Below the pieces are notes generated by a model, which was given only the letters and a program-made list of their open reading frames with translations, was not told the DNA's origin and ran no database searches. Of a DNA stretch of 64,000 bases, positions 10,842 to 20,405 are shown in pieces. The position numbers were made by a program, and so were the translations under genes. Position 1 is the first letter of the stretch; the number at the start of each line of letters is the position of its first letter. This DNA comes from Kluyveromyces lactis (Eukaryota > Ascomycota > Saccharomycetes > Saccharomycetales > Saccharomycetaceae): contig NC_006039.1 of the NCBI RefSeq assembly GCF_000002515.2, positions 1,178,001 to 1,242,000 of the forward strand, in the 5' to 3' direction.

Positions 10842-11821
10842 ATGAATGCATAAAATAAGTATGAATATATATAAATCGCTAATTAACTAAATGAACGGTC
10901 AATAGATCGGCTATGCTTCCTGTTTTATTTGGCATCTTTCTACTAAGCTTCTCTGCTTTCTTACTCTTTTGCTTTTCATTCCGGATATGTTTAGCTATCG
11001 AAGAAAAACAAAATGGCATCTGCGTGTCGAAAAAAATATGTATAGAAATAGCAACCACATGAATAGCCCTGATATGACAAAAGATGTGCTGAAAAGAAAA
11101 TACGATTATATACACTCAGTAAATGCAATTGTCCACTTAAAAAGCGCAATAGGGGCAATTGACGTCAGTCTTAGCTAAAACTCTGGTTAGGTACTACTTT
11201 TAGGATCATGTAAATATAATTCTTGTCTGGTCTTTAACCCTATTTCCGTTTTCGTCGTACCAAATCAACGCAGTACTAAATACTTTTAGGTGTCTTTCTA
11301 TATATATTCCGTGATCTTTTTTTTTTTTTTTAGTATTCCATACACTCTGCTTCTTTTTGCATTTTTTTCGCAATGAAGAAAAAGAAGGAACGGAAAAAAA
11401 AGTATAAAGGGCAAAATTATTTTAGAACACTTAATTCGTGTTTATACCAACCTAAGTGAAGGACTTCAAACCTAAAATTGCTCGTGAACCTGTTGTTTGG
11501 TAAGGAGAAGCTCTATAATTGAGAATTTTTGTGTTCTTGTTTTTCTGGATTATATTCGTCTGTGTGTAAGGGGTAAACGGGCTGAAATACTGATCCATCG
11601 TGATTTCGGGGCTTTTAAGATCAAAACTGATTAAGGGAAACGGATACAATTGCAGCCTGTGATATTTGTCAGTCAGTGCGGGTGGTCAATTGAGTTTTTG
11701 TTTTGACAAAGAGCCTGAATTCATATTCTTTCTGTCAGTTTTTGCTAAGTTCATTTGCGAATTTGCATAATAGAAGCTAGTATTCGGAAATACTTTACTC
11801 GAATAAAAATTGTTAACAAAG
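10842..11821. other. Intergenic TOP2-tricalbin
   Basis: 980 bases. It holds a 15-base T tract (11317-11331), likely a nucleosome-excluding element of the tricalbin promoter, and a palindromic TGACGTCA (11160-11167). Small frames at 10879-11178 and 11452-11649 have no family resemblance and no codon bias. No RNA gene recognised. Confidence 0.5.
11160..11167. promoter_or_regulatory. CRE-like palindrome TGACGTCA
   Basis: A perfect ATF/CREB palindrome, the site of Sko1/Aca1-type bZIP proteins in yeasts, about 655 bp before the tricalbin ATG. One such 8-mer is about what chance gives in a window of this size, so function is uncertain. Confidence 0.2.
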
Positions 11822-14800
11822 ATGGCTAGTGCAGGTACTGATATTGTAAACCCTGCATCCGGCGAACAGGTAGTTCAAGTCGACGGCGTTGACAAATTGG
11901 CACCCACTGCAGCGCTTTCTAGTGATGCTGGTAATGTATCAGAGGAAAAACAGGTTGATCCTGCGAAGACCTCTAGCGAGGTTAGACCAGTCATAGATGC
12001 TACGTACGTGGGTTGGAAGCAAATGGGTGGTTGGGAAGAATCGGATACGTTGACTTTTGAAGATGAGTTATTGGGAGTCAATGAAGAAACTTTCCTAGAT
12101 AATGTCATTCCTGATAAGGCGTACGGGGATTGGTATCATGCGGTAGGAATCTTTTTTATGGGCGGGTTCCTTTCCTTTCTGCTTGGAAAATTTAAGTTCT
12201 CGTTAGGTCCTGTATTCTTCATTATTCTTGCTACAGCTGTGTTCTATAGGACCTCAGTTAAAAAATATAGAATGTCAATTAGAGAACTTGCTCAAAAAGA
12301 GTTTGTTGTCCAAAAGGTGGAAGATGATTATGAGTCAATGGAATGGTTGAACAGTTTCTTGGACAAGTACTGGCCAATAATTGAACCGTCGGTGTCTCAA
12401 ATTGTTGTGGAACAGGTTAACGAACAAATTGCTGTTAACGAAGCGATCCCAGCCTTCGTAAAAGCACTGTGGATAGATCGTTTCACATTGGGTATAAAAC
12501 CACCAAGAATTGACTTGGTAAAGACTTTCCAAAACACTGAATTGGATGTTGTCGTCATGGATTTTGGGATGTCGTTCACTCCACACGATTTGTCTGATTT
12601 GACTTCCAAACAATTACGTAACTATGTGAATCAAACCGTTGTCCTTAAGGCGAAACTTTTCGGTTTAACTGTACCAGTGGTTGTAGCAGATATCGCTTTC
12701 AAAGCTCGTGTTAGGGTTCGTATGAAGCTAATGACACCTTTCCCTCATATCGAAACCGTCAACATTCAGTTTTTGGACGTTCCTGATATCGATTTTGTTT
12801 GCAAGCTATTAGGTAATACCGTTTTCAACTGGGAAATTATGAGTATTCCAGGTCTTCTACCTTTAGCAAGAGAACTAGCCAGAAAGTATCTAGGCCCATT
12901 GTTTTTGCCACCTTTCTCGCTTCAATTGAATATTCCACAATTAGTGTCTGGTTCCGCATTGTCAATTGGTGTGTTGGAGCTAACCGTGAAGAATGCAAAG
13001 GACTTAAAGCGTTCCAACCTAATGAACATCTCTGTTGATCCATATCTTCAATTCTCTATTGGTGGCCGTGTACTTGGGAAAACAAGAACTGTCAAAGACA
13101 CACTTAATCCTGTCTGGAATGAATCGATGTTTATCTTACTTGCTTCTTTCACTGATCCATTAGAGATTACTGTTTATGATAAGAGGGAACACTTAAAGGA
13201 CAAGGTTTTGGGTAGAATTTACTACAATTTGAGTTCGCTCCATGACACTCCCCTACAAAAAAATGTTTCCTCTCATTTCATAAGAAACTCTAAGCCTGTG
13301 GGTGACCTCTTCTTTGACATGAAGTTCCATGCAACTCTTGAGTCTAAGAAATTACCGGACGGTACAGTTGAGGAAGTTCCAGATCTCAACACAGGTATTA
13401 CAAAGATTACCATCGAGGAAGCCAAGGATTTGGATGAGACTGGTAAGGCTGTTAACTCTTATGTTGAACTATTTGTGAACTCTAAATTGGTATTGACAAC
13501 TTCTACCATAAAAAAATCCGAGAAACCTTCGTGGGCTGCTCCATATGAGGCAGTTGTTACGGACCGCAGAAAAACTAGAATCAAGCTGGTTGTCAAAAAC
13601 GACAAGGGCGACATTATTTCAAGTACCGTTCAAACATTAAACGATTTAATCGACAGAACATTAGTGGCGAAAGAATGGATTCCTCTGAAAAATGGGAAGA
13701 GTTCTTTGAAGATCTCTACTCAGTGGAAACCTGTCTCATTGGATATTGGCTCAAATGATGTTGCTTATACGCCTCCTGTCGGCGTACTCCGTATTTTATT
13801 GAATAAAGCCACAGGGTTAAAGAATCTCGAAAAGTTTGGTACCATTGACCCATATGCCAGAGTTTTAGTCAATAATTTGCCTAAAGGTAGAACTAATGTT
13901 GTGGAATCCACAGTTAACCCTGTTTGGAATGAAGCTATATATGTTGCTGTGAGTTCATCGAATCAAAAGGTTTCTATTGAGTGTCTTGATGTGGAATATG
14001 CTGGAGAGGATCGTTCATTGGGTAAAGTTGATATTCCAATTTCCGATATGTTCCAAAAAGGTTCTGACGATAAATACATAGCACATATTGATGATGAACC
14101 TAAAACCGGTAATCTCGTTAGTAAGAAGGGTGCCAAAGGTGTCATTACCTATTATGCGTCATTCTATCCTGCCGTACCTGTCCTGTCTCTAGAAGAAATT
14201 CAAGAAATGGATGAAATCTCGAAGAAGAAGGCTAATTGGGAGAAGTCTAAAGCAGAATTTGAAAAGATTGGTGACAAGAAGAACGTTGAGTTGAAAGCTA
14301 AGTTGGATGAGGAGGAAGAAGAATTGAAAGAACTCGAAGATATGTACAGTTCAAAGATGAAGCTTGATCTCGATGAGCTTTTACAATACAACAGTGGTGT
14401 TCTATCTGTGTACATTCTCAGCGGCGAATTGCCTCAACAAGGATGTTATTTGCAGGCCTTTTTTGATGCAAATGGGTATGCTCGTTTTGTCTCACAAAAG
14501 AGCCCTACGAGATCTTTCAGAAGTGGAATGGTGGGTGATGTTATAATTAAAGAATTAGAATGGTCCACCACCACTTTTAGAGTTTCAAAAGATAAAAATC
14601 TGAACAAAGCAGAAGATTGTTTGTGTGAAGTCACCATCCCAACAATTGAGTTATTGAAGAATTGTTATTACAAACCATCTATCTTATCATTAACTGGACC
14701 TAGTAGCGCCAAAATAATGGTCCAAGTTTCATGGTTCCCCATCTCTGTAACAAAGTTGCCACAATCCGATTTGATTACAAACTGCGGTGACTTGAAGATT

Positions 14801-15343
14801 AATATTAAGAGTGCCAATGATTTAATTTCTTCAGACCGTAATGGGAAATCTGATCCATTCGTCAAGCTTTATCTCAACGATAATGGTTCTCCATTCTATA
14901 AAACAAAGACAATTAAAAAGACTTTGGATCCTACTTGGAACGAATCATGCACAGTTCAAGTCGCAAATCGTGTCAACAACTATCTAAAAATCAAAATTAT
15001 GGATTGGGATGCTGGTAATAAAGACGACAACATTGGCGAAGCCATACTACCCCTATCTAAGATTGACCCCGAAAATCCAACTGAATTGGATATTCCGCTA
15101 GTATTGCCAAGCGAAAAGAAAGAAGATGCGGGTGTCGTTCACTTATCATTTGAGTTCCAACCAAGATACGTTTTAGCTGTCACTAGAAAAGAGACAAAAA
15201 TCGGTGATCTTGCCGGTAAAGGTTTCTCTGCCGGACTACAAGCAGGTACGACAGTCATTGGTGGTGGTCTTGGAGCTGTCGGAAAAATCAAGAAAGGCAT
15301 ATTCGGTGGTAAGAAAAAAGATGATGAAACAGAAAAGGACTAA
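11822..15343 (+). CDS. TCB2: Tricalbin (ER-plasma membrane tether), TCB1/TCB2 type
   Basis: 1,173 residues, matching S. cerevisiae Tcb2 (1,178) and Tcb1 (1,186) rather than the longer Tcb3. Tricalbins tether cortical ER to the plasma membrane and carry lipids. Seen: a hydrophobic hairpin at about residues 105-140 that anchors the protein in the ER, an SMP lipid-transfer domain at about 170-370, then several C2 domains: one from about 381 (LELTVKNAKDLK), a degenerate one from about 515, one from about 652 with SxxDPYARV, a divergent one after 860, and one from about 988 (GKSDPFVKLYL). A Glu/Lys-rich coiled coil covers about 790-855. A TTG at 11810 is in frame, but the first ATG is at 11822. 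Gene order (TOP2 before, SNN1 and OST3 after) fits the unduplicated ancestor of TCB1 and TCB2. Confidence 0.95.
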   Translation: MASAGTDIVNPASGEQVVQVDGVDKLAPTAALSSDAGNVSEEKQVDPAKTSSEVRPVIDATYVGWKQMGGWEESDTLTFEDELLGVNEETFLDNVIPDKAYGDWYHAVGIFFMGGFLSFLLGKFKFSLGPVFFIILATAVFYRTSVKKYRMSIRELAQKEFVVQKVEDDYESMEWLNSFLDKYWPIIEPSVSQIVVEQVNEQIAVNEAIPAFVKALWIDRFTLGIKPPRIDLVKTFQNTELDVVVMDFGMSFTPHDLSDLTSKQLRNYVNQTVVLKAKLFGLTVPVVVADIAFKARVRVRMKLMTPFPHIETVNIQFLDVPDIDFVCKLLGNTVFNWEIMSIPGLLPLARELARKYLGPLFLPPFSLQLNIPQLVSGSALSIGVLELTVKNAKDLKRSNLMNISVDPYLQFSIGGRVLGKTRTVKDTLNPVWNESMFILLASFTDPLEITVYDKREHLKDKVLGRIYYNLSSLHDTPLQKNVSSHFIRNSKPVGDLFFDMKFHATLESKKLPDGTVEEVPDLNTGITKITIEEAKDLDETGKAVNSYVELFVNSKLVLTTSTIKKSEKPSWAAPYEAVVTDRRKTRIKLVVKNDKGDIISSTVQTLNDLIDRTLVAKEWIPLKNGKSSLKISTQWKPVSLDIGSNDVAYTPPVGVLRILLNKATGLKNLEKFGTIDPYARVLVNNLPKGRTNVVESTVNPVWNEAIYVAVSSSNQKVSIECLDVEYAGEDRSLGKVDIPISDMFQKGSDDKYIAHIDDEPKTGNLVSKKGAKGVITYYASFYPAVPVLSLEEIQEMDEISKKKANWEKSKAEFEKIGDKKNVELKAKLDEEEEELKELEDMYSSKMKLDLDELLQYNSGVLSVYILSGELPQQGCYLQAFFDANGYARFVSQKSPTRSFRSGMVGDVIIKELEWSTTTFRVSKDKNLNKAEDCLCEVTIPTIELLKNCYYKPSILSLTGPSSAKIMVQVSWFPISVTKLPQSDLITNCGDLKINIKSANDLISSDRNGKSDPFVKLYLNDNGSPFYKTKTIKKTLDPTWNESCTVQVANRVNNYLKIKIMDWDAGNKDDNIGEAILPLSKIDPENPTELDIPLVLPSEKKEDAGVVHLSFEFQPRYVLAVTRKETKIGDLAGKGFSAGLQAGTTVIGGGLGAVGKIKKGIFGGKKKDDETEKD

Positions 15344-15638
15344 AAAATTAGTTGCTTCGTAGCTGTTCCCCAAAGAACATTTCTTTTCTTAAAACTCCTG
15401 TGCAGTATGTCTGTACATCAATGTAACTTAATTGTACTATATAATCCATAATTTAGAACATTTATTCGTTTCGTATTTGGCCTTAACAGGATTATTTCCG
15501 TATGGATGTTCATTTTGAGTGAAACAAAATCCATGAAAAACCATAAAAGAGCCAGCCATATTTAGAAAAAGGTAGAGTTATCTAGGTACAAGAATACAAA
15601 GCGAAAATACCTGATATTCACCATCGGTTCTCATAACA

Positions 15639-15938
15639 ATGGATATTGATGCAGAAGATGCTACAAAGTCTGGTTTACACCCGATTGAGCTATGCGTTTA
15701 TTCTCTTTTGAGTGGCAATTTAGAAAGCATATACCAATCGATTAATGAATTAAGGGAATCACAAGCAGTGCTGATACTGCGGCTTAAGCAATTGAGAGAA
15801 ACATGCAAAGATGAGCAAGATCGTATCAATAAATATTGTTCGTTAAATGCAGAGATTGAGAGGCTGGATAAACTTGAAACCAAAGTTGACGTTGTCTTAA
15901 AGAGGTACGAGAAAATGGTGGGATCCATATCGGAATAA
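15639..15938 (+). CDS. SNN1: SNN1, BLOC-1 complex subunit
   Basis: 99 residues (S. cerevisiae Snn1: 102). The protein is a short helical, coiled-coil-forming subunit of the endosomal BLOC-1 complex, which helps Rab5/Vps21 cycling through its GAP. Seen: an alpha-helical, Leu/Glu/Lys heptad pattern from residue 25 to the end and no membrane segment. Sequence alone would be a weak call; the position between the tricalbin and MKT1 on the plus strand is the same as on S. cerevisiae chromosome XIV and carries the assignment. The preceding 295-bp gap is its promoter. Confidence 0.85.
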   Translation: MDIDAEDATKSGLHPIELCVYSLLSGNLESIYQSINELRESQAVLILRLKQLRETCKDEQDRINKYCSLNAEIERLDKLETKVDVVLKRYEKMVGSISE

Positions 15939-16034
15939 CCATCGTTGGATATTTGCGAATCGTTGTAACTCTTCGAAATGACGGGTTAGGCTCATTTTGC
16001 ACTCATTTATAAAAAGTATGTACGTAAATTGCAG

Positions 16035-17072
16035 TTATTTGAAAGGGTTTTTGAATAGTTTGAATGGATATCCTGTGTTCTTTAATGCAAATACAGCCAT
16101 CAGAGCACTGTAGAAAATGTAAATGACGGCAGTGAAAAATAGTGCTAATGAAAAGTTCACTATCGCAGCCTTACCGTAATGCTGTTTTTTCTGATACCAC
16201 TTTTGAATATAAGGAACCACACATATTAGTCCGATGAAAGATGACGCTAGAACGCTGTATAGCACAGTAATGATTTGGGACTCAATGGCATATTGATTTT
16301 GTAATTGCCCTTCAAGAAAATATACAATAGATTTTCTATCAGCAGACATACCAGAGAATGGTGATCCACGAATTTTGATAAACATTGCACCAGCAATCAA
16401 TGTAGTAATACAGAAAGAGCAGGCGATACCCCATAACGGTCTTAGAGTAAGTACGTTTAACAAAGCAGAAGTATATCTCACCAGAACAAAAGTGACAATA
16501 GCAACGGTAACCACAGTGGTAATGCAAGCGCCCCAGTTAATCGGTTCATAAACGAATAAATCTGGGATTTGCACGGCATTCTTGATGTTATCTGCAAGGA
16601 AGTTCAAATGATTTGCACCTAGCTCAGTTGCAACGGTAATCTTTTCCACATCGTTTATTGACTTCCCACCAGCTTTGAACACTAGAAATGCTGGCACACT
16701 AGTCAATTGGAACTGAGAGAATAGCTGCTTAGATTCTGCGTTGAAATCAGACTTAGCAAAGAACAGACCATGGTTTTCAAGTTCCTTAGAGATACCATTG
16801 GCATGATCAGAAAACCACGAGTTGGCAACAACATCAAAACTTGGTGACATTTCAAGACATAAAGTACAAGAAAACTGGGTAGCAGTTGCTGTGAAGAACA
16901 CCACGATATCTGATTTTCTAGGAGAGTTCAAAATCTTCTCGTAGTTTTTAGAATTCAACTTGATCACGTTCCCATCTTTCTGGGATAATTCAAGCAACCT
17001 TTTATTGGAAATAGCGGTCACCAATGACATATACCATACCAAAAATGTTGCAAAAACCGTACTCAATCTCAT
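16035..17072 (-). CDS. OST3: Oligosaccharyltransferase subunit Ost3/Ost6
   Basis: 345 residues (S. cerevisiae Ost3: 350, Ost6: 332). This ER membrane subunit is an oxidoreductase that holds acceptor proteins by mixed disulfide to improve N-glycosylation. Seen: signal peptide (MRLSTVFATFLVWYMSLVTAIS), a lumenal thioredoxin-like domain with the redox motif C69-T-L-C72, then four transmembrane segments from about residue 180 to near the C-terminus. The in-frame TTG at 17105 is ignored; the first ATG ends at 17072. OST3 is beside TCB1 on S. cerevisiae chromosome XV, and here it lies next to the single tricalbin and SNN1, so this is best read as the pre-duplication ancestor of OST3 and its neighbourhood. 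It is convergent with SNN1, with 96 bp between stops. Confidence 0.93.
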   Translation of the reverse strand: MRLSTVFATFLVWYMSLVTAISNKRLLELSQKDGNVIKLNSKNYEKILNSPRKSDIVVFFTATATQFSCTLCLEMSPSFDVVANSWFSDHANGISKELENHGLFFAKSDFNAESKQLFSQFQLTSVPAFLVFKAGGKSINDVEKITVATELGANHLNFLADNIKNAVQIPDLFVYEPINWGACITTVVTVAIVTFVLVRYTSALLNVLTLRPLWGIACSFCITTLIAGAMFIKIRGSPFSGMSADRKSIVYFLEGQLQNQYAIESQIITVLYSVLASSFIGLICVVPYIQKWYQKKQHYGKAAIVNFSLALFFTAVIYIFYSALMAVFALKNTGYPFKLFKNPFK

Positions 17073-17708
17073 TTTTGGTAATTTTCCGATATCTAGAACT
17101 ACCAATTGCCTCTCGCCTACCTGTTAACAAACTCACTCAGTCTAATAACAGACTTTTTGATCCTAAGTCACGTATGCCTTTAAGTTATAAAAGTAGCTCC
17201 ACATATAAGTTGGCTTAGATTATTATGATGTTGTTCAAAACTGAGAAAATGAATCACGTGGACAGAACATTCAGAACACATTTACGGTTTCGAGATGCAT
17301 TTTAAAGAGATTCAGGACCTTGAACATCATGGTTCTATTTTTTGAAGGATATCAGATCGTATATAACCACCACTTGTAAAGATCTCACTTCTTTTCAGAG
17401 GTCAATGGCACTAAAGAAACGCTTTTTTCCCTTGTTGCTTCTTGTCATCCGTACCATTATTATAGATATTTCAATACGGCCTTGTAATCTGAGTTGAAAC
17501 TTGTTTCCCTTTAGTCGAAAACGCAGGAAAAGAAAGACAGAACAAATAAAATTGGGAAAACATAAAGTTTTGGTCATAAGTTAACAAACTAGGAGTTGTT
17601 CAAGAAAGGTGGCAAGTACGTGTAGAGAAGGGGCAAGGGAGGCAAGAAGCAAACCTACGGAAAGGAGAAAAGAGTAAGAGGTTGAAAGGTTCCATTTTTG
17701 GAGAAAAT
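17073..17708. other. Divergent promoter region OST3/MKT1
   Basis: 636 bases between two divergent genes. A CACGTG lies at 17255-17260. A reverse frame at 17395-17577 shows no family resemblance. Nothing else recognised. Confidence 0.45.
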
Positions 17709-20063
17709 ATGCCTGTGAGATCTTTGGAAGCGTATCTCTTTGAGAGAGGTGTTGTAGGTTCAGCTTCGATTGACATCTTGCAAAACGTGACTCTTGGTAT
17801 CGATGTGAACCATTACGTTTCACGGTTGTTGACGAATAAGCGTGAACAGTATTTGGATGCTATTGGTGGTCCTCCTACCAGTTTGCGGATGTACATTGAT
17901 TCAGATTTGGAGGTTTTCCGTGAGAACAATGTGACACCATTGTTTTTGTTTCCAGGTTCTTTGACTGCGAATCAATTGGATTATCAATCTTATTCTTCAG
18001 CAGGAGCGGAGTTTTTGAACTCAATTGGTTCTCAACCGGCTGCTTCTAGTGGTGGCAAAAGTCCCTTGGCATCTGCCATGTCTCATAGAAACCGTGCTTG
18101 GGCTCAATGGACTAATATGTTGAATCAGAATAAATCAACTTACATAGACCAGCCTCTGGTTCCAAATGAAGCTTTCAGATATGGGGTTCCAATCGATTTG
18201 AAGAGGTTCCAGGCTGATTTGATCCATTATTTCATTGAAAAAAATATTCAATTTCAAGTGGCTCCATACTGCAGTTGGATGCAGTTGGCATATTTGTACG
18301 AAATGGAATATATTGACGCAATTTATGGTCCAACTGAATTATTGATGCTTAAAAATGTACCAAAATTTATCGTTGGTATGGAGTTCCCGAACAAAGAGTT
18401 TAGGTTTGTTGATTCCCATCGTGTGCTAAGTGAGTTGAACTGTAATTTGGAAGATTTTGTTGATATCTGTATGGCTATCGGTAATGATTTGCAGCCAAGA
18501 ACTTTACCCCCATTACAAGTTTACCCCTCTGTGCAGTTGTTCGAAACAGCCTTAGATATGTCTGTGAATGGTGGCACAAATTACTACACGTATTTGTTAA
18601 CGAACCCTGTCCAAATTGACTTGTCGAAAGAGATTGAAGCGTATCAAAAGGGTATTTCTTCTTTAAAGTATATGCCAGTTTTAACAGAAAACGGTAAAGT
18701 AGAACTTTATTCTCCAGATTCACAATACTCTATCGCCACTGAATCTGATAGTTCAAAATCTTCGTCTCCAGAACCAATTCCAAATGATGTGCACGATCTC
18801 ATTCAACAAAGATTACCTCATGAGTATAACTTTTACAGATCCATCGGTTTGATAGGAAACGATTTGCTAACTACGTTAGCTACCGGTATATACGCAGAGT
18901 ATGCACCATTAGACGGTGGAACTTCTGATTCATACAAAAGACTAGTAAAGAAATCAGTCGATATTTTCCAAAACAAAGAGATCAATTTATTGACTAGTCC
19001 AATTAACAGATACTATCAAATCAAACAAATGAAGTATATCACCTGGTTTTCCCCAGGAACTGAAACTGCCTTAACGAACAGATTGTCTCCAACAATTTTT
19101 GAGACCATAAACAGACTTGCTGTTCGGACTAAGAGTACTGAAGAATTCAGCATTTCAACATTTATCAATCTATTGTCGGGTACAAAAGATCTATCATCTT
19201 TCATTTCAAACAAAGTCTTGTTTCCTGCATCAGTTCCCGCTGATGAAAAGTTGACCACTCCTTTTGATCTGCTAGCAACAAACTTTTTAAGATTGTTGAC
19301 GTTGCTAGGGTTTTATGAACTTGATGTTAGCTCTACCAAATTGACTCCGACAAAATACGGTGTCCTATTGGCAGAGTTAAATGATCTAGATGTTTCAGCT
19401 CAAAATACTGAAGCTATATTTGTCCTACTAGTGTTCATGAAACTGGGGGTCCTATCTTTATCCGAAGAGATTCAACCTGCAACTCCTTCCGCTTTGTCAG
19501 CAGCAACGTTACGCACATATCCAAAGGAATCACAATATATTATGGTCTTGACTCGTGTTCTGACCCTATATCAATTATCGCAAAGACCAGGTAACTATTA
19601 CGGACCAATTGATAAAAAGACCTTGATTTTCAGAGATCATGTTGACTTCGTGAAAAAGAACCTCTGTCAATTATTTGAGAGCGTATCTGTAAGTTCTTTG
19701 GTCTCAGGAGAATTTGATAGATTAAGTTTGAGCAACGACGAATGGATACAATCGATTGTAAAGGTTATGCCGTTCAAACTATCCACTCCAAATACTATCA
19801 TGGCAATGATGTGGGAGTTCTATCTTCAGAAATGGTTACACAATGGACATGATAAAGAAGATGCGATGAACTTGATATCTGTCACATTTTCCGCATACAA
19901 ATCTGTTCCCAAGCTAGAGGAAGAGTTTAACAAGTCTTTCGAATTGACTGAGCAGTTCGGTACAGTCTGTGCTAGAATGGCAGAATTGGAGTTGCTTCAA
20001 CAGAATGAATTAGAAATATATGAAAAGGCATATAGATTCATTTCTGATACGTTTGTGAAATGA
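17709..20063 (+). CDS. MKT1: Mkt1, Pbp1-binding post-transcriptional regulator
   Basis: 784 residues (S. cerevisiae Mkt1: 830). Mkt1 has a nuclease-like XPG fold and works with Pbp1 in post-transcriptional control, for example of HO mRNA; natural variants alter many traits in laboratory yeast. Seen: the XPG N-region from residue 1 (SLEAYLFERGVVGS), a conserved block around 30-52 (DVNHYVSRLLTNKREQYLD), the XPG-I region at about 145-245 with YGPTELLML, and the MKT1 C-terminal domain to the end (MMWEFYLQKWLHNG). Residue 30 is Gly, discussed in the findings. The Ser-rich linker at about 345-365 is shorter than in S. cerevisiae. The start is the ATG at 17709; an upstream in-frame TTG is ignored. 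It is convergent with YME2. Confidence 0.97.
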   Translation: MPVRSLEAYLFERGVVGSASIDILQNVTLGIDVNHYVSRLLTNKREQYLDAIGGPPTSLRMYIDSDLEVFRENNVTPLFLFPGSLTANQLDYQSYSSAGAEFLNSIGSQPAASSGGKSPLASAMSHRNRAWAQWTNMLNQNKSTYIDQPLVPNEAFRYGVPIDLKRFQADLIHYFIEKNIQFQVAPYCSWMQLAYLYEMEYIDAIYGPTELLMLKNVPKFIVGMEFPNKEFRFVDSHRVLSELNCNLEDFVDICMAIGNDLQPRTLPPLQVYPSVQLFETALDMSVNGGTNYYTYLLTNPVQIDLSKEIEAYQKGISSLKYMPVLTENGKVELYSPDSQYSIATESDSSKSSSPEPIPNDVHDLIQQRLPHEYNFYRSIGLIGNDLLTTLATGIYAEYAPLDGGTSDSYKRLVKKSVDIFQNKEINLLTSPINRYYQIKQMKYITWFSPGTETALTNRLSPTIFETINRLAVRTKSTEEFSISTFINLLSGTKDLSSFISNKVLFPASVPADEKLTTPFDLLATNFLRLLTLLGFYELDVSSTKLTPTKYGVLLAELNDLDVSAQNTEAIFVLLVFMKLGVLSLSEEIQPATPSALSAATLRTYPKESQYIMVLTRVLTLYQLSQRPGNYYGPIDKKTLIFRDHVDFVKKNLCQLFESVSVSSLVSGEFDRLSLSNDEWIQSIVKVMPFKLSTPNTIMAMMWEFYLQKWLHNGHDKEDAMNLISVTFSAYKSVPKLEEEFNKSFELTEQFGTVCARMAELELLQQNELEIYEKAYRFISDTFVK

Positions 20064-20405
20064 TACTCCTTTTTAAATACTTGTATAGCTCGACAAAGTT
20101 TAAGTAAAAGTAATCCACGATGACAAGAAATGAAAACTCGACGAAACCTGATATAGCATAAGAACAGTTGGTGTTCTAGGATTCGAAAACTTCTCTTGAC
20201 ATGGTCTATTGTTTTCATTATTTTTTTTTCCAGGAAACATTTCACTATGATATTAAAAAGTCAAATCACATATTGAGTTGACAAAGTGAAATATTCTGGA
20301 TACCAACACAATTCTAACAGAGAAATATATCAACCAAACAAGTCTATCTTAATACATAAGGAGATTATATGCTAGATCGCGGTAGTTATTTACAAGGGGA
20401 AGTAC
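20064..20405. other. Intergenic MKT1-YME2 (convergent 3' ends)
   Basis: 342 bases between two stop codons, containing AT-rich 3' processing-type sequence and T tracts. No gene recognised. Confidence 0.5.
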
